A stretch of 64,000 nucleotides of DNA from a virus. Below are positions 42,464-51,367 of the stretch, piece after piece. Within the stretch, counting starts at the first letter, position 1; the number at the start of each line of letters is the position of its first letter. The notes below the pieces were generated by a model. That model ran no database searches and was not told the DNA's origin. It saw only the letters and a program-made list of their open reading frames with translations. Location: positions 1 to 64,000 of the IMG/VR virus record IMGVR_UViG_3300047457_000500; one strand, given 5' to 3'. A program made the position numbers and the translations under genes.

Positions 42464-43603
42464 TTATGCATCTGCAGCAGCATCTGCCCACGCAATTGCG
42501 TCTTCTTCTTCCCATTGAATACCGAAGCGGACGAATACAGTGTATTCAATTGTGTCCTTCTTCGCAACGTATTCACGGTTTACGACGATATCACGCTGGA
42601 AGCCCCATACACGGTTCTGTGGGAACGTCAGATCAATATAATTGTCTGGGTAGTAAGGAACTTCTTGAACATCGATACCTAGAACACGAGTTGTACGTGC
42701 TCCACCGAATGTCTGGCCAGCACCGTCTAAATAAGACTGAGTGTTAGCGCTTGTGTTACCATTCTTTCCAAGTGCCTCTGCGATTGCATCAGACAATGTA
42801 CCGTTATTCTTAACGATACCTGCGAATGCATCTGTACCTACATAGAACTTAAGGTTATTCTTAAGTGCACGGTACTTACGTGGCATAGCGAGAATGATAT
42901 CCTGCATTACTGCAGGTGTCCAAGCATTGTCAGCAACTGTTACGGCTGCTTCATGCGAGTCTCCATTATCCTGGTGCTTCTTGATGAAACCAGGCATAAT
43001 AGATAGGAATGGTCCTGTTGTACCATCACCGTTGATAGCAAGATCTTCAATGTCATTAGCGAATGCATTTGTCATCAAGCGAACTAAATGATCTTCTAAT
43101 GCACCACCCTCGACATTGTCTTCTAGTGCTTCAGCAGAAACTTCCCAATCCAAACGGATCTTCTTTGTGGTAAGTTCTACCTTTGAGAAGGTTGCACCAG
43201 TGTTCTTGTAATCGCCAACTGCTTGAGCAGCAGCACGAATAACACGCTCACCGACGTTGATCTTCTCTAATTCCATGGTGTTTGCTCTCATCGTCACACG
43301 ACGACCATCTTTAGCGAGAACTGTAGCATCCCAAACGTAGTCAATAAAACGACGTGCCTGTTCAGGGCGTAGGATTCCGCTTGCAGCATCACCCGAAGGG
43401 TTTACGGCATTAGGACCAGTGGTAACACCAAGGTTGACGTTAGGAATATTTCCTAGTGCGCCACCATCTGTGTAATTGCCAGGGATGTTTGACCCTGCGT
43501 CAGAACCTGATGCGAATGCACCCTGTCCTTGATATAAACCTGGTGTTGTTCCACCGAGTTCGCCTGATTCTCCTGGCTGATTTTTCTTAATCTCTTCCGA
43601 CAT
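42464..43603 (-). CDS. Major capsid protein (HK97 fold)
   Basis: A 379-residue protein with a Gly/Pro/Asn-rich N-terminal arm (about residues 1-75) that may be trimmed by the protease. An HK97-type body follows: RFIDYVWDATVLAKDGRRV, RAAAQAVGDYKNTGATFSKVELTTKKIRLDWEVS, EDNVEGGALEDHLVRLMTNAFANDIEDLAINGDG, and the final beta strands RDIVVNREYVAKKDTIEYTVFVRFGIQW. Codon use is more GC-rich than average for the window, as for a highly expressed gene. Ribosome site AGGAGG, followed by a strong terminator. Confidence 0.92.
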   Translation of the reverse strand: MSEEIKKNQPGESGELGGTTPGLYQGQGAFASGSDAGSNIPGNYTDGGALGNIPNVNLGVTTGPNAVNPSGDAASGILRPEQARRFIDYVWDATVLAKDGRRVTMRANTMELEKINVGERVIRAAAQAVGDYKNTGATFSKVELTTKKIRLDWEVSAEALEDNVEGGALEDHLVRLMTNAFANDIEDLAINGDGTTGPFLSIMPGFIKKHQDNGDSHEAAVTVADNAWTPAVMQDIILAMPRKYRALKNNLKFYVGTDAFAGIVKNNGTLSDAIAEALGKNGNTSANTQSYLDGAGQTFGGARTTRVLGIDVQEVPYYPDNYIDLTFPQNRVWGFQRDIVVNREYVAKKDTIEYTVFVRFGIQWEEEDAIAWADAAADA

Positions 43604-43626
43604 ATTGTCACCTCCTAAGTGATTAC

Positions 43627-44958
43627 TTAATTAAATAAGTCGGCTGTTTTGAGGAAACGTCCGCCCCATAGGGATTTTTCAACCATTACTGGTTGTTCCT
43701 GTACGATCTCGCCTAGATCGCCAGACTTTCGGAAAGCGGTATCTGCTTCTACTGCGTCAACACGCTTACCAAACTTATCTACATGTTCAATTGTTGCAGC
43801 AATGTCTTTGGCGACTGCATCAAGTGAACTCTTTACTGCTGCTGTATCAACCTTTGTAGACTTAAGCATTTCTACTTCTGCCTGCAAAGACTTTACAGTT
43901 TCAACTAAATCGCTAAAGGCTGATGTAATTGTATTCTTGATTTCAGCAACTGATTCAACAATTGCTTCATCTGATTTAGATACTTCTGTAGTGACTTCTG
44001 CTGCTGGTGCTTCGACTGATTCATCAGCCTTAGCAACTTCTTCTGCTGGAGTCTCTTCAGACTTCTCAACAGTTTCTTCCGCCACTGTAGCCTCTTCAGA
44101 CTTTTCAGTAACTTCGGCAACAGGAGTTTCAACTACTGCATCTGCCTCTGGAGCGATTTCTTCTGACTTAGCAACTTCGGTTTCTTCAACCTTTGTCTTT
44201 TTTGCCATAGGATTATCCTCCTTCTTAATCTTAGCATCAATGCCTTTAGCACTATCTACTAAGAATTTGACTATATCCATTTTTTCGTTGTCTTCTTTTT
44301 CAACGAAACCTATATTCTTCATTTGATTTCCTGTTGTAGGGCTTACTGCAGTTTCTTCTTCTGAAACCATAACTAATCCAGATTCTTCATCATAAAAAAC
44401 ATTTTCTAATGCAACATCCTGTCCTTTAACAACTTCAATGCCGTCAACTTTTTCTACGTGCATAATATTTGCAAACTGATTTGCTGGAGAGTCTACAAGA
44501 GACAACTCTACAAGATCATAATCTTTAATAATTCTAATTGTGGAGTCTGACTTCTCATCATAACCGTCATCCCACTTATTCATACGACCACCAATAGAAA
44601 ATCCTGTCAGTGTGCCATCTAAAACTTTTTCCCAAGTATCTTGTGCACCCTTTGAAACGTATGCTGATACAAAAACTCCAGAATAAAACTTTTTAGTTTC
44701 TGGATCAAAATATCTGTCTTCTTTAAAGTTAACCATTTTACCAACAGCAAGTGGCTGATGCATTTCACGAATATTTCCACGAAACTTAGAGAATGCTTTC
44801 ATTGATGCTTCTGCTGTTACGATGTCGCCCTGCTTGTCAATGTTATCAAGAGATGCAAAACCTGAGACGATACGTCTCTCCTTATCAACCTTCGCAAATG
44901 GAAGGGAAAGTCTTACTGAGTCGCCAGAGGTGTCCCAATGGGCTTTTGATATAGTCAT
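43627..44958 (-). CDS. Prohead protease fused to scaffold-like domain
   Basis: A 443-residue protein from ATG 44958 (MTISKAHWD). The first 185 residues are an HK97-type (S78-like) protease with His67 (REMHQP) and Ser121 (LTGFSIGGR), the usual catalytic pair, and ELSLVDSPAN after it. After residue 210 comes an acidic Glu/Val/Ala/Ser linker with KSEE repeats, then a coiled coil (about 335-400: FSDLVETVKSLQAEVEMLKS, VDKFGKRVDAVEAD) like a scaffolding protein. Protease and scaffold in one chain would let the scaffold self-process before DNA packaging. There is no ribosome site, and the start lies 10 bp after a TATAAT box. Confidence 0.88.
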   Translation of the reverse strand: MTISKAHWDTSGDSVRLSLPFAKVDKERRIVSGFASLDNIDKQGDIVTAEASMKAFSKFRGNIREMHQPLAVGKMVNFKEDRYFDPETKKFYSGVFVSAYVSKGAQDTWEKVLDGTLTGFSIGGRMNKWDDGYDEKSDSTIRIIKDYDLVELSLVDSPANQFANIMHVEKVDGIEVVKGQDVALENVFYDEESGLVMVSEEETAVSPTTGNQMKNIGFVEKEDNEKMDIVKFLVDSAKGIDAKIKKEDNPMAKKTKVEETEVAKSEEIAPEADAVVETPVAEVTEKSEEATVAEETVEKSEETPAEEVAKADESVEAPAAEVTTEVSKSDEAIVESVAEIKNTITSAFSDLVETVKSLQAEVEMLKSTKVDTAAVKSSLDAVAKDIAATIEHVDKFGKRVDAVEADTAFRKSGDLGEIVQEQPVMVEKSLWGGRFLKTADLFN

Positions 44959-44968
44959 ACTAGTATAT

Positions 44969-44998
44969 ATTATAGAGCCTTTTTTACACAAATGTTAA
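44969..44998 (-). promoter_or_regulatory. Promoter TTAACA-N18-TATAAT before the protease gene
   Basis: TTAACA (44993-44998) and TATAAT (44969-44974) are 18 bp apart. The ATG at 44958 lies 10 bp after the -10 box and has no Shine-Dalgarno sequence, so the mRNA would be leaderless or nearly so. It serves the protease and capsid genes. Confidence 0.68.
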
Positions 44999-45023
44999 TA
45001 AGATGTGAATAACTTGTGGATAA

Positions 45024-46610
45024 TTACTGACTTGATCTACCCTCACCTTTTGGATTCCTTCCACTTATTGTGGCTGGACCATCTGATTGATTATTTACTC
45101 TTTCTCCGTCCCTTGCTCTTTCTGCATTATCCATTGGCTTAGGCTGGAATGGCTCGTCTCCCCCCTCTCTTTGTGGAAGACCTAAAACAGATCTTGCTTC
45201 ATTTGGTAGCATGACCTGGGTTTTAACATATCTTTCCAAAATTTGAGATTGGGCTATTTCATCTGTCAATGTTAATTCTTTGAACTTTAAAACAAGAACA
45301 TCTGTCTTTTCTTTAACAATTTTATTAATAACTTTTTCTAATTCTCTCTGGGCTGGTCTTGCTACTTGTTCCTTAAATGTTCTGTCTTGTGCTAATGCTG
45401 CTGCAATTGCGCCTGAGTCTCCTCCGCCAATTTTAGAAAGAGGAACTTGGTGTGCAATTAAAATATCATCACGATTTTGCTTTCTATATTTTTCAAAAGA
45501 TCCTTCTTGAACGCCATTCTCAATTGGCTCCATGTTAAACTCAACCTTATTGGTATCTGTGTCTCCAGGCAGTGGAATGTATAGAGTTCTATGTGACTGA
45601 CCCTTTAGGCTTGTCTGCAAAAACCTAAACATCTTATCTTCAGCATCTGCAGAAAGACGTGCACCCTTTAGTGTCACAACATAACGAGGGACAGCCTTAT
45701 TGCTAAAGTAGTCGATGTTATATTGTGACGCTAACTGGTCTCCATGGAGCGAGTTTATTGCCGACATTATATCTGGTACACCATAAAAAGTATTTAAAGG
45801 CGAATACTGTTTAAAGTGTATTATTTCATTTGGCCTAGTATCTGAGGTTACAGGATTCGGATTTCTAGCACCAAAATTTCTAAAATAAACAACCTTATTA
45901 CCTATAATTTGCAAATAACCATCTTTGAGTCTTCTAACACGAATTGTAGTTGCTGGAATGTGTCCAATGTATCCTATTTCACCACGTGTTGTTCTTCCAA
46001 TTTCTAAATAACCATTACCGATTGCCTGTACATCTGTATATACTTTTGTCATTGTAGTTGTAAATGAATCATCGTCGTTAAGTGATTCAATCCACTCGTG
46101 TAACTCTATCTTTGCTCTTTCAATTCTATTACGTGCTCTTTCAACTTGACCTTTATCTTTATTTGATTCAAGCCTTAACATTGTGCTTGGAGAAACTTCA
46201 AAGTCATACCCTAAGCCAACTATGTTTTCTACTTTTGCGTCAATTGCTGCATGGTTGGCAAATGATGTGTCATAGTAATTTGCTAATTCGTATACATTCC
46301 ATGGTGGAGTAATAACATCAAATAAACCGTATCCATTTCTATATACTGTACCAGGATTAATTTCTTTTGACTTTGCATCTCCCAAACCATGTTGTTCTGC
46401 TCTTGCACTATCTATGTATGCTTGGCTAGGATCATTAGCAGACTTTTCAATTGAACGAGAAATCCTTCTTTTAAAATTATTGTCTATGCCAGAATAAGAC
46501 TTTAATTCTGTCCATGTTTTATTAAATGGATCTGCTCCCTTAAATAAGTCAGTATTGTCTACTATATTGTCAATACTTGCTTTAAGGATATATTCTTTTT
46601 CTTCTGACAT
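45024..46610 (-). CDS. Portal protein
   Basis: A 528-residue portal of the HK97/PBSX type, the twelve-fold ring through which DNA enters and leaves. Recognisable parts are TPPWNVYELANYYDTSFANHAAIDAKVENIVGLGYDFE near the N-terminus, the core PNEIIHFKQYSPLNTFYGVPDIMSAINSL (about residues 275-305), YFSNKAVPRYVVTLKG, and the helical RDDILIAHQVPLSKIGGGDSG. The C-terminal 60 residues are polar (PFQPKPMDNAERARDGERVNN). Starts in a TAATG overlap with the preceding gene. Confidence 0.92.
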   Translation of the reverse strand: MSEEKEYILKASIDNIVDNTDLFKGADPFNKTWTELKSYSGIDNNFKRRISRSIEKSANDPSQAYIDSARAEQHGLGDAKSKEINPGTVYRNGYGLFDVITPPWNVYELANYYDTSFANHAAIDAKVENIVGLGYDFEVSPSTMLRLESNKDKGQVERARNRIERAKIELHEWIESLNDDDSFTTTMTKVYTDVQAIGNGYLEIGRTTRGEIGYIGHIPATTIRVRRLKDGYLQIIGNKVVYFRNFGARNPNPVTSDTRPNEIIHFKQYSPLNTFYGVPDIMSAINSLHGDQLASQYNIDYFSNKAVPRYVVTLKGARLSADAEDKMFRFLQTSLKGQSHRTLYIPLPGDTDTNKVEFNMEPIENGVQEGSFEKYRKQNRDDILIAHQVPLSKIGGGDSGAIAAALAQDRTFKEQVARPAQRELEKVINKIVKEKTDVLVLKFKELTLTDEIAQSQILERYVKTQVMLPNEARSVLGLPQREGGDEPFQPKPMDNAERARDGERVNNQSDGPATISGRNPKGEGRSSQ

Positions 46611-47014
46611 TATTCTTCGTCTCCATACTTTGCAATAGTATCTTTTGCTGCCTGAACAGCACCTAAGTCATTAAGGTTAGGAATTAGGCCAGCCTTCATT
46701 CTGTCTACCTGCTCAGAATATTGCTCATCTGTTACCCTTCCCATACCTGCAAAGAAATATGGCTCGCCGTCTGGCTCTCCATAATGTGCTGCTGCCTGTC
46801 TTAATTCTGCGATTCTTGCAAGATCACCTTTCATAGATGGAATATTTAATATGTTGCCATTACCATCTGTAAACCACTTACCATTAGCCTTCTTCCAAAC
46901 ATAAATGCCCCAGTCATATTTTTTATCTATTACTGTTACTTTAGTTTCGCCTATTTGACCAGGCATTCTGGGCTTTCCTTTTTTGTCAAAAAGTGGTTGA
47001 TCCTTGTGTTTCAT
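46610..47014 (-). CDS. Unknown protein before portal, 134 residues
   Basis: The start is ATG 47014 (MKHKDQPLFDKKGKP), seven bases after a TGGTATACT box and without a ribosome site. An in-frame GTG lies two codons upstream. The sequence contains aromatic GIYVWKKANGKWFTDGNGNILNIPSMKGD and a C-terminal helical part with EQYSEQVDRMKAGL. Not recognised. Its end is coupled to the portal gene, so it may be a virion or assembly protein. Confidence 0.65.
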   Translation of the reverse strand: MKHKDQPLFDKKGKPRMPGQIGETKVTVIDKKYDWGIYVWKKANGKWFTDGNGNILNIPSMKGDLARIAELRQAAAHYGEPDGEPYFFAGMGRVTDEQYSEQVDRMKAGLIPNLNDLGAVQAAKDTIAKYGDEE

Positions 47015-47021
47015 ATCCACA

Positions 47022-47030
47022 AGTATACCA
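47022..47030 (-). promoter_or_regulatory. Extended -10 promoter TGGTATACT, leaderless
   Basis: TGGTATACT followed by seven bases and ATG 47014. Same core as at 53430-53438 and 54938-54946. No ribosome site before the ATG, so a leaderless portal-operon mRNA is likely. Confidence 0.52.
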
Positions 47031-47032
47031 TA

Positions 47033-50000
47033 TCATACTGCACTTGATATCTGTGACTGCCATGATATATCCTTAAATACCGAATACTCGTACCCCTGAA
47101 TACCAAAAACAGAGTCATCCTCTACTATAATTTTATTTGTACCAGTATAGGACTTGTACAAGTCTGCTGGATCTACTCCATAATAACTGCTTGAAGACTG
47201 TATTAGGACACCTTCCCACATATAAAAATCATTCCAATATTCCCACTCAAAAAATCCGTCTGCAGAGAACTTAACCCTAGCCCAAGGCCTATTGGTAACA
47301 CTCTTTACCTCTTGTAAGTTAGTTGTTTGATAATATGATAAAGCATTAAATATAATTGGTCCGTTGATCATAATAGACCCTGTATAGGATTTAAAATTAA
47401 GAATATCTGAAAACCCTATCCCCAACAAAGCCCATTCATTTATATTTATTACTGGCTCTTTTACAATTTTTCCATTTAGATAAAATGATATGGCGTTATA
47501 AAGTTTTCCAGTATTACCGTCTAAAGCATAAATCTTTGCCCGTTTCCCAGATGGGTGATTTGCAACCATGTACAACTTAATAATTTTATTTTTTGCATTT
47601 ATTTGCATTATTTGTGTTGGCACATATGGGAAAAAGTCAGAATTAAATCTAATCAAACTTTGCATAGCCATAATTTCGTATGTCTGTATTTTAGAAGGAT
47701 TTATAGATATAGCAACTCCACGATTAATTAGTGGATCATAATCTCCCCTTATTTCTAACCCAGAGTCTTTTGTTAAATATAAATATGGCGAGGAGCCTTT
47801 GTATATTGAAAAAGGATTTTGAGTTTTATAGTCAAAATAATATCCTGTAGACTTATATGGATAAACCGATGTTCCAAATCTCGTACCTATGCTATTTGCT
47901 CCATTATAATTAAATGCTTGTGACGCTAATTGTAAGTTTTTGATTTTTAATGGGCTGTACTTTATGCCGTCAATATTTACTTCTATGTGAAGCACTATTG
48001 CCAAATCATTAAAATCAACGTCTTGTGGTGGATATACAATAACATTATCTACAACCTCGTATTTTGTGTTTATCCAGTTGCTTCCTGGATTAATTACACC
48101 ATTCTTTGGAACATCTTCTTTTCTTATAAAAAACGATTCTGGTGAGTTAGCACCTTCCTCTAAATATTCAAAAGTTATATATGTTTTTACAAGTTCACTA
48201 GAAGTGTCATATGTATATTTTTTAATTGATCTTTGCTGTAAGTCTTCATAGTTTAAGTATCCAGTAAATAAGAAATTATCTAAAGAACTATAAGACCTTT
48301 GCTGTGGAAAAGAATATTCTGAAGACAATTCTGAATATGGCCATCCATCTGGGTCTACCGTTTCTGTTTCTTTAAACTTTATAGATGCTGGATAATTAAT
48401 ATTAAACTGGATAAAGTCTAATTCAAATATCTGATTTCCATATTCATCTAAAACATTTTGACCAAAGTATGATAATGGAACGTAGTCTTTCCATGAACCA
48501 GACACTGTTGAATCTAAGTAAAATTTATTAAAGTATTTTTTAGGAACTATTCCCACACTCGGTATATGAGTTTTTAATAACCTTAAGTCTGGCAATAAAG
48601 GAGAATAACTATAATTTTCGTATTCTGGAACTACTGTGTCATATTGATCTTCCTCTAATGATGGGTTTGTTTCTCCTATGTAATCACTCCAGCCCAAATC
48701 ATTTTGGTTATATGAACCACCGTCTATGTCAACTCCTGGCTGATATAAATCAAATATATTTTCATAATCTATTGGAACTCCTATTTCGTTAAATAAGTTT
48801 CCTATATCAGATAAGTTCTTTTCCGAGCATATGCCTATTTTATATATCTTTCCAGTAAAAGTTTTTTCAAACTCTTTTGTTCCTCCAACATATAGTTTTA
48901 AGATTGATTGATTTGTAAAAAATGATATTACATTATCTCCAAAATAATTCTTAAACTTGTCTAACTCTAAACCTACAGCAAAAACAATATTAGCAGTTTC
49001 TCCTTCTTCGCCGTCATCTAAATTTGTTGCAGATAGTGCACTTACACGAGAACACTCGTATATGTTTTTTACAACATCATTGTATTTTAATATATACTTA
49101 ATTTTATCATTAACACATTCTATTGAAAAATAATTTGAGTTATTATCTTCTATTCTCATTAATACTTCGGTGCCAGAAAAAGAAGGTGGCACTTCAAACA
49201 AACCATATAATGCTTTTGTTATTTGATTATAAAGAGAAAAATTATCAAAGTATATATATGAGTTTACTGAGTCCCAAGAACTATTAGGTTTTAAAGAAAG
49301 AAACAGTGGGTTGGCAGACAGATTTTGATCTTCTAGCATTTCTTTTTCTTTATTTGCAGAACTGTCTGTAAGTATTTGAGGAGTAAATATACTTGGTACA
49401 GTTAAGACATTATCTTCTACTATTAGGTTATCTATAGATGCCTGACTCCAAGAACCTAGGTCTGGGTAGTTATAATTTTTTGTGTAATCGGCAAAAGAAT
49501 AATCAAAAAATACTGACTCTCCTCCGTAAATTGAATTTAAGTTTTGGGGATACTGAACTCCTTGACCAAATACAAATCTTCTTTTTGCAACAATAGATGG
49601 AACTATATATGGATATAAAGCAATACAATCTATCTCAATTGGCTCAATTTTTTCATATGCATAAAAGCCTATCCAGTTTTGATCTTTTCCGTTTGAATTA
49701 AAGTGATATGGTAAAGATATTGTGTCACTTTCTATAGGTATAACAATAATCTCTTCACCATTTAAAAGTAAAGACACCTGATTGTTTGTATATCTAAGAT
49801 GTATCAGCATTGGTCTTTCCCATTTTCCTACATAATAAGATCCATACTTGTCATCTATCTTTAATAATAAAAACGAACCATCTAAATATATGCCGTCTTC
49901 AGAGGCTATTGGACCTATTATTCTTTTTTGTTCTGTAGATGCATTATTAGTTCTTAGCCAAAATTCTAAAGTATAATCTTGATGCTTTCCAGAGTCAGAC

Positions 50001-50830
50001 AACATGCCTAAAGATGGAACTATTAATGAAGGGCTTTCATCATTATGATATAACTTAGTAATGTTTTGTGAACCAAAAACCATTGGAACTCCAAAATTTT
50101 TTGCAACTAAGGCATTGTCTTTAGAAAAGTAATAGCCTGAATTTTCTGAAAGTCCGTATGAGTCTGCCAAAACAACCTTAGAAGATGGCAGTGCAATGCC
50201 AGAAGGCAAATCAAATGTAGATACACCCAAAGAATGTGAATGAAATTCTTCTGACCACTGGCCTAACGTTAGTCCATTTGCGTAAACTAAATAGTCATCT
50301 TGATCATTAGTTGCAAATAAAAAATTAAACTTAATTATAATTTTTATTTCAGAATTATCAAAATCTGGACTAAATGTTTCTGACAAAAACATCCATCTTT
50401 CTTTAATTGAAATATCGTATGGTTTTAAAACATCCACATAAGAACTTAAAACTGAATCGTAGTATCTGTACCCTAACTCTATTCCGAGGATATATGGGCT
50501 TTCTGTATAAAAATATGACCCTATGGAAAATGTTTGCAAGGTTTTATTTATATCGTCAACATTTATTATATCTGGACTTACCAGCGTTACGGAAAACGTG
50601 TCTCCAGTCAAACTTGTTGGAACTATTCTGTTAACTATGCTTTCTGGAAATGGTAAATCTGAAAAACTTGTAACTGAAGATGATGTTCCATTGTCTATTG
50701 CCCAACCAGACATATCTCTAGTTGATTCATTAATAATAGAGACGTAGTCTAGTTTATCGTCTAAAGCCCATAGGCTTTGAGGATGTTCAGAAAATATTTT
50801 TTCAGCATATAAGTTTGATGGACTAGACAT
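47033..50830 (-). CDS. Giant beta-rich virion protein with LamG-like domain
   Basis: A 1265-residue protein, rich in Tyr, Asn, Ser and Asp and almost free of Cys, as in phage tail or capsid surface proteins. A concanavalin/LamG-like domain is visible at about residues 275-405 (HQDYTLEFWLRTNNAS, RPMLIHLRYTNNQVSLLLNGEEIIVIPIE, NWIGFYAYEKIEPIEIDCIALYPY). Similar sandwich patterns recur near 540-665 and 1095-1180 (FNALSYYQTTNLQEVKSVTNRPWARVKFS). It lies between the RNR operon and the portal, an unusual place for a tail protein. It probably binds glycans on the host or decorates the head. Confidence 0.7.
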   Translation of the reverse strand: MSSPSNLYAEKIFSEHPQSLWALDDKLDYVSIINESTRDMSGWAIDNGTSSSVTSFSDLPFPESIVNRIVPTSLTGDTFSVTLVSPDIINVDDINKTLQTFSIGSYFYTESPYILGIELGYRYYDSVLSSYVDVLKPYDISIKERWMFLSETFSPDFDNSEIKIIIKFNFLFATNDQDDYLVYANGLTLGQWSEEFHSHSLGVSTFDLPSGIALPSSKVVLADSYGLSENSGYYFSKDNALVAKNFGVPMVFGSQNITKLYHNDESPSLIVPSLGMLSDSGKHQDYTLEFWLRTNNASTEQKRIIGPIASEDGIYLDGSFLLLKIDDKYGSYYVGKWERPMLIHLRYTNNQVSLLLNGEEIIVIPIESDTISLPYHFNSNGKDQNWIGFYAYEKIEPIEIDCIALYPYIVPSIVAKRRFVFGQGVQYPQNLNSIYGGESVFFDYSFADYTKNYNYPDLGSWSQASIDNLIVEDNVLTVPSIFTPQILTDSSANKEKEMLEDQNLSANPLFLSLKPNSSWDSVNSYIYFDNFSLYNQITKALYGLFEVPPSFSGTEVLMRIEDNNSNYFSIECVNDKIKYILKYNDVVKNIYECSRVSALSATNLDDGEEGETANIVFAVGLELDKFKNYFGDNVISFFTNQSILKLYVGGTKEFEKTFTGKIYKIGICSEKNLSDIGNLFNEIGVPIDYENIFDLYQPGVDIDGGSYNQNDLGWSDYIGETNPSLEEDQYDTVVPEYENYSYSPLLPDLRLLKTHIPSVGIVPKKYFNKFYLDSTVSGSWKDYVPLSYFGQNVLDEYGNQIFELDFIQFNINYPASIKFKETETVDPDGWPYSELSSEYSFPQQRSYSSLDNFLFTGYLNYEDLQQRSIKKYTYDTSSELVKTYITFEYLEEGANSPESFFIRKEDVPKNGVINPGSNWINTKYEVVDNVIVYPPQDVDFNDLAIVLHIEVNIDGIKYSPLKIKNLQLASQAFNYNGANSIGTRFGTSVYPYKSTGYYFDYKTQNPFSIYKGSSPYLYLTKDSGLEIRGDYDPLINRGVAISINPSKIQTYEIMAMQSLIRFNSDFFPYVPTQIMQINAKNKIIKLYMVANHPSGKRAKIYALDGNTGKLYNAISFYLNGKIVKEPVININEWALLGIGFSDILNFKSYTGSIMINGPIIFNALSYYQTTNLQEVKSVTNRPWARVKFSADGFFEWEYWNDFYMWEGVLIQSSSSYYGVDPADLYKSYTGTNKIIVEDDSVFGIQGYEYSVFKDISWQSQISSAV

Positions 50831-50839
50831 TATGGGTCT

Positions 50840-50848
50840 ATTTTATCA
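50840..50848 (-). promoter_or_regulatory. Possible -10 box TGATAAAAT
   Basis: TGATAAAAT ending nine bases before ATG 50830. It deviates by one base from TGnTATAAT and overlaps the stop of the preceding gene. Weak candidate for a near-leaderless start. Confidence 0.3.
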
Positions 50849-51367
50849 TACGATGCGTGTGAACCACCTAGGAGTTGTATATCTTGTCCCCGATTCAATT
50901 GTTTTAACGCCATGAACATAGTCTGGGTTGTCTGGGAAACAAAGAAGATCTCCTGGCTTTGGCTTATAGGATATATCATACTTTGGAAAATATATGTCTC
51001 CGCCAGTATAGTCATCGTTTAAATAAACTAGAGTTGCTATATCGTTTGGTCTATTTGAGTCAAAATGCTCATGCATACCCTTGCCAGCAATAAACTTTGC
51101 TATATGTGTTTTTTCATGAAGAAAATCCTGAAACGGTCCCTCATAATTTTCTTTAACAAAATCATAAACTTTAAGAGCATACTCTTGCATTATGTCTAAT
51201 AGTTCTGAGTCTCTAGACTTTATCTCATTATATGTATGAACGGTAAACTCCTGCTCATTATTTCCATACTCTGGAAAATCATCAGAATACTTTTTTGCAT
51301 ACTCAGATATTCTTAAAGCAATATCTCTAGGCATAAATTCTTCTACATACTTAATTTTATCTATCAT
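50846..51367 (-). CDS. Prolyl 4-hydroxylase-like 2OG-Fe(II) oxygenase
   Basis: A 173-residue oxygenase of the P4H type. It has the full metal and cosubstrate set: H101-F-D103 (HEHFDSNRP), distal H152 (PDYVHGVK) and R162 in GTRYTTPRWF for 2-oxoglutarate, with TGGDIYFP and KPGDLLCFP as typical core strands. It would hydroxylate a protein or small-molecule substrate using 2OG and O2. Its ATG overlaps the RNR stop (ATGA), so the two are translated together. Substrate unknown. Confidence 0.85.
   Translation of the reverse strand: MIDKIKYVEEFMPRDIALRISEYAKKYSDDFPEYGNNEQEFTVHTYNEIKSRDSELLDIMQEYALKVYDFVKENYEGPFQDFLHEKTHIAKFIAGKGMHEHFDSNRPNDIATLVYLNDDYTGGDIYFPKYDISYKPKPGDLLCFPDNPDYVHGVKTIESGTRYTTPRWFTRIV

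Noticed and set aside
42464-42747. Plus-strand frame opposite the capsid gene end
   Set aside because: Antisense of the capsid gene's GC-rich 3' part, no supporting signals.
43649-44326. Plus-strand 225-codon frame opposite the protease-scaffold gene
   Set aside because: Low-complexity Ser/Thr-rich mirror of the acidic linker. No ribosome site.
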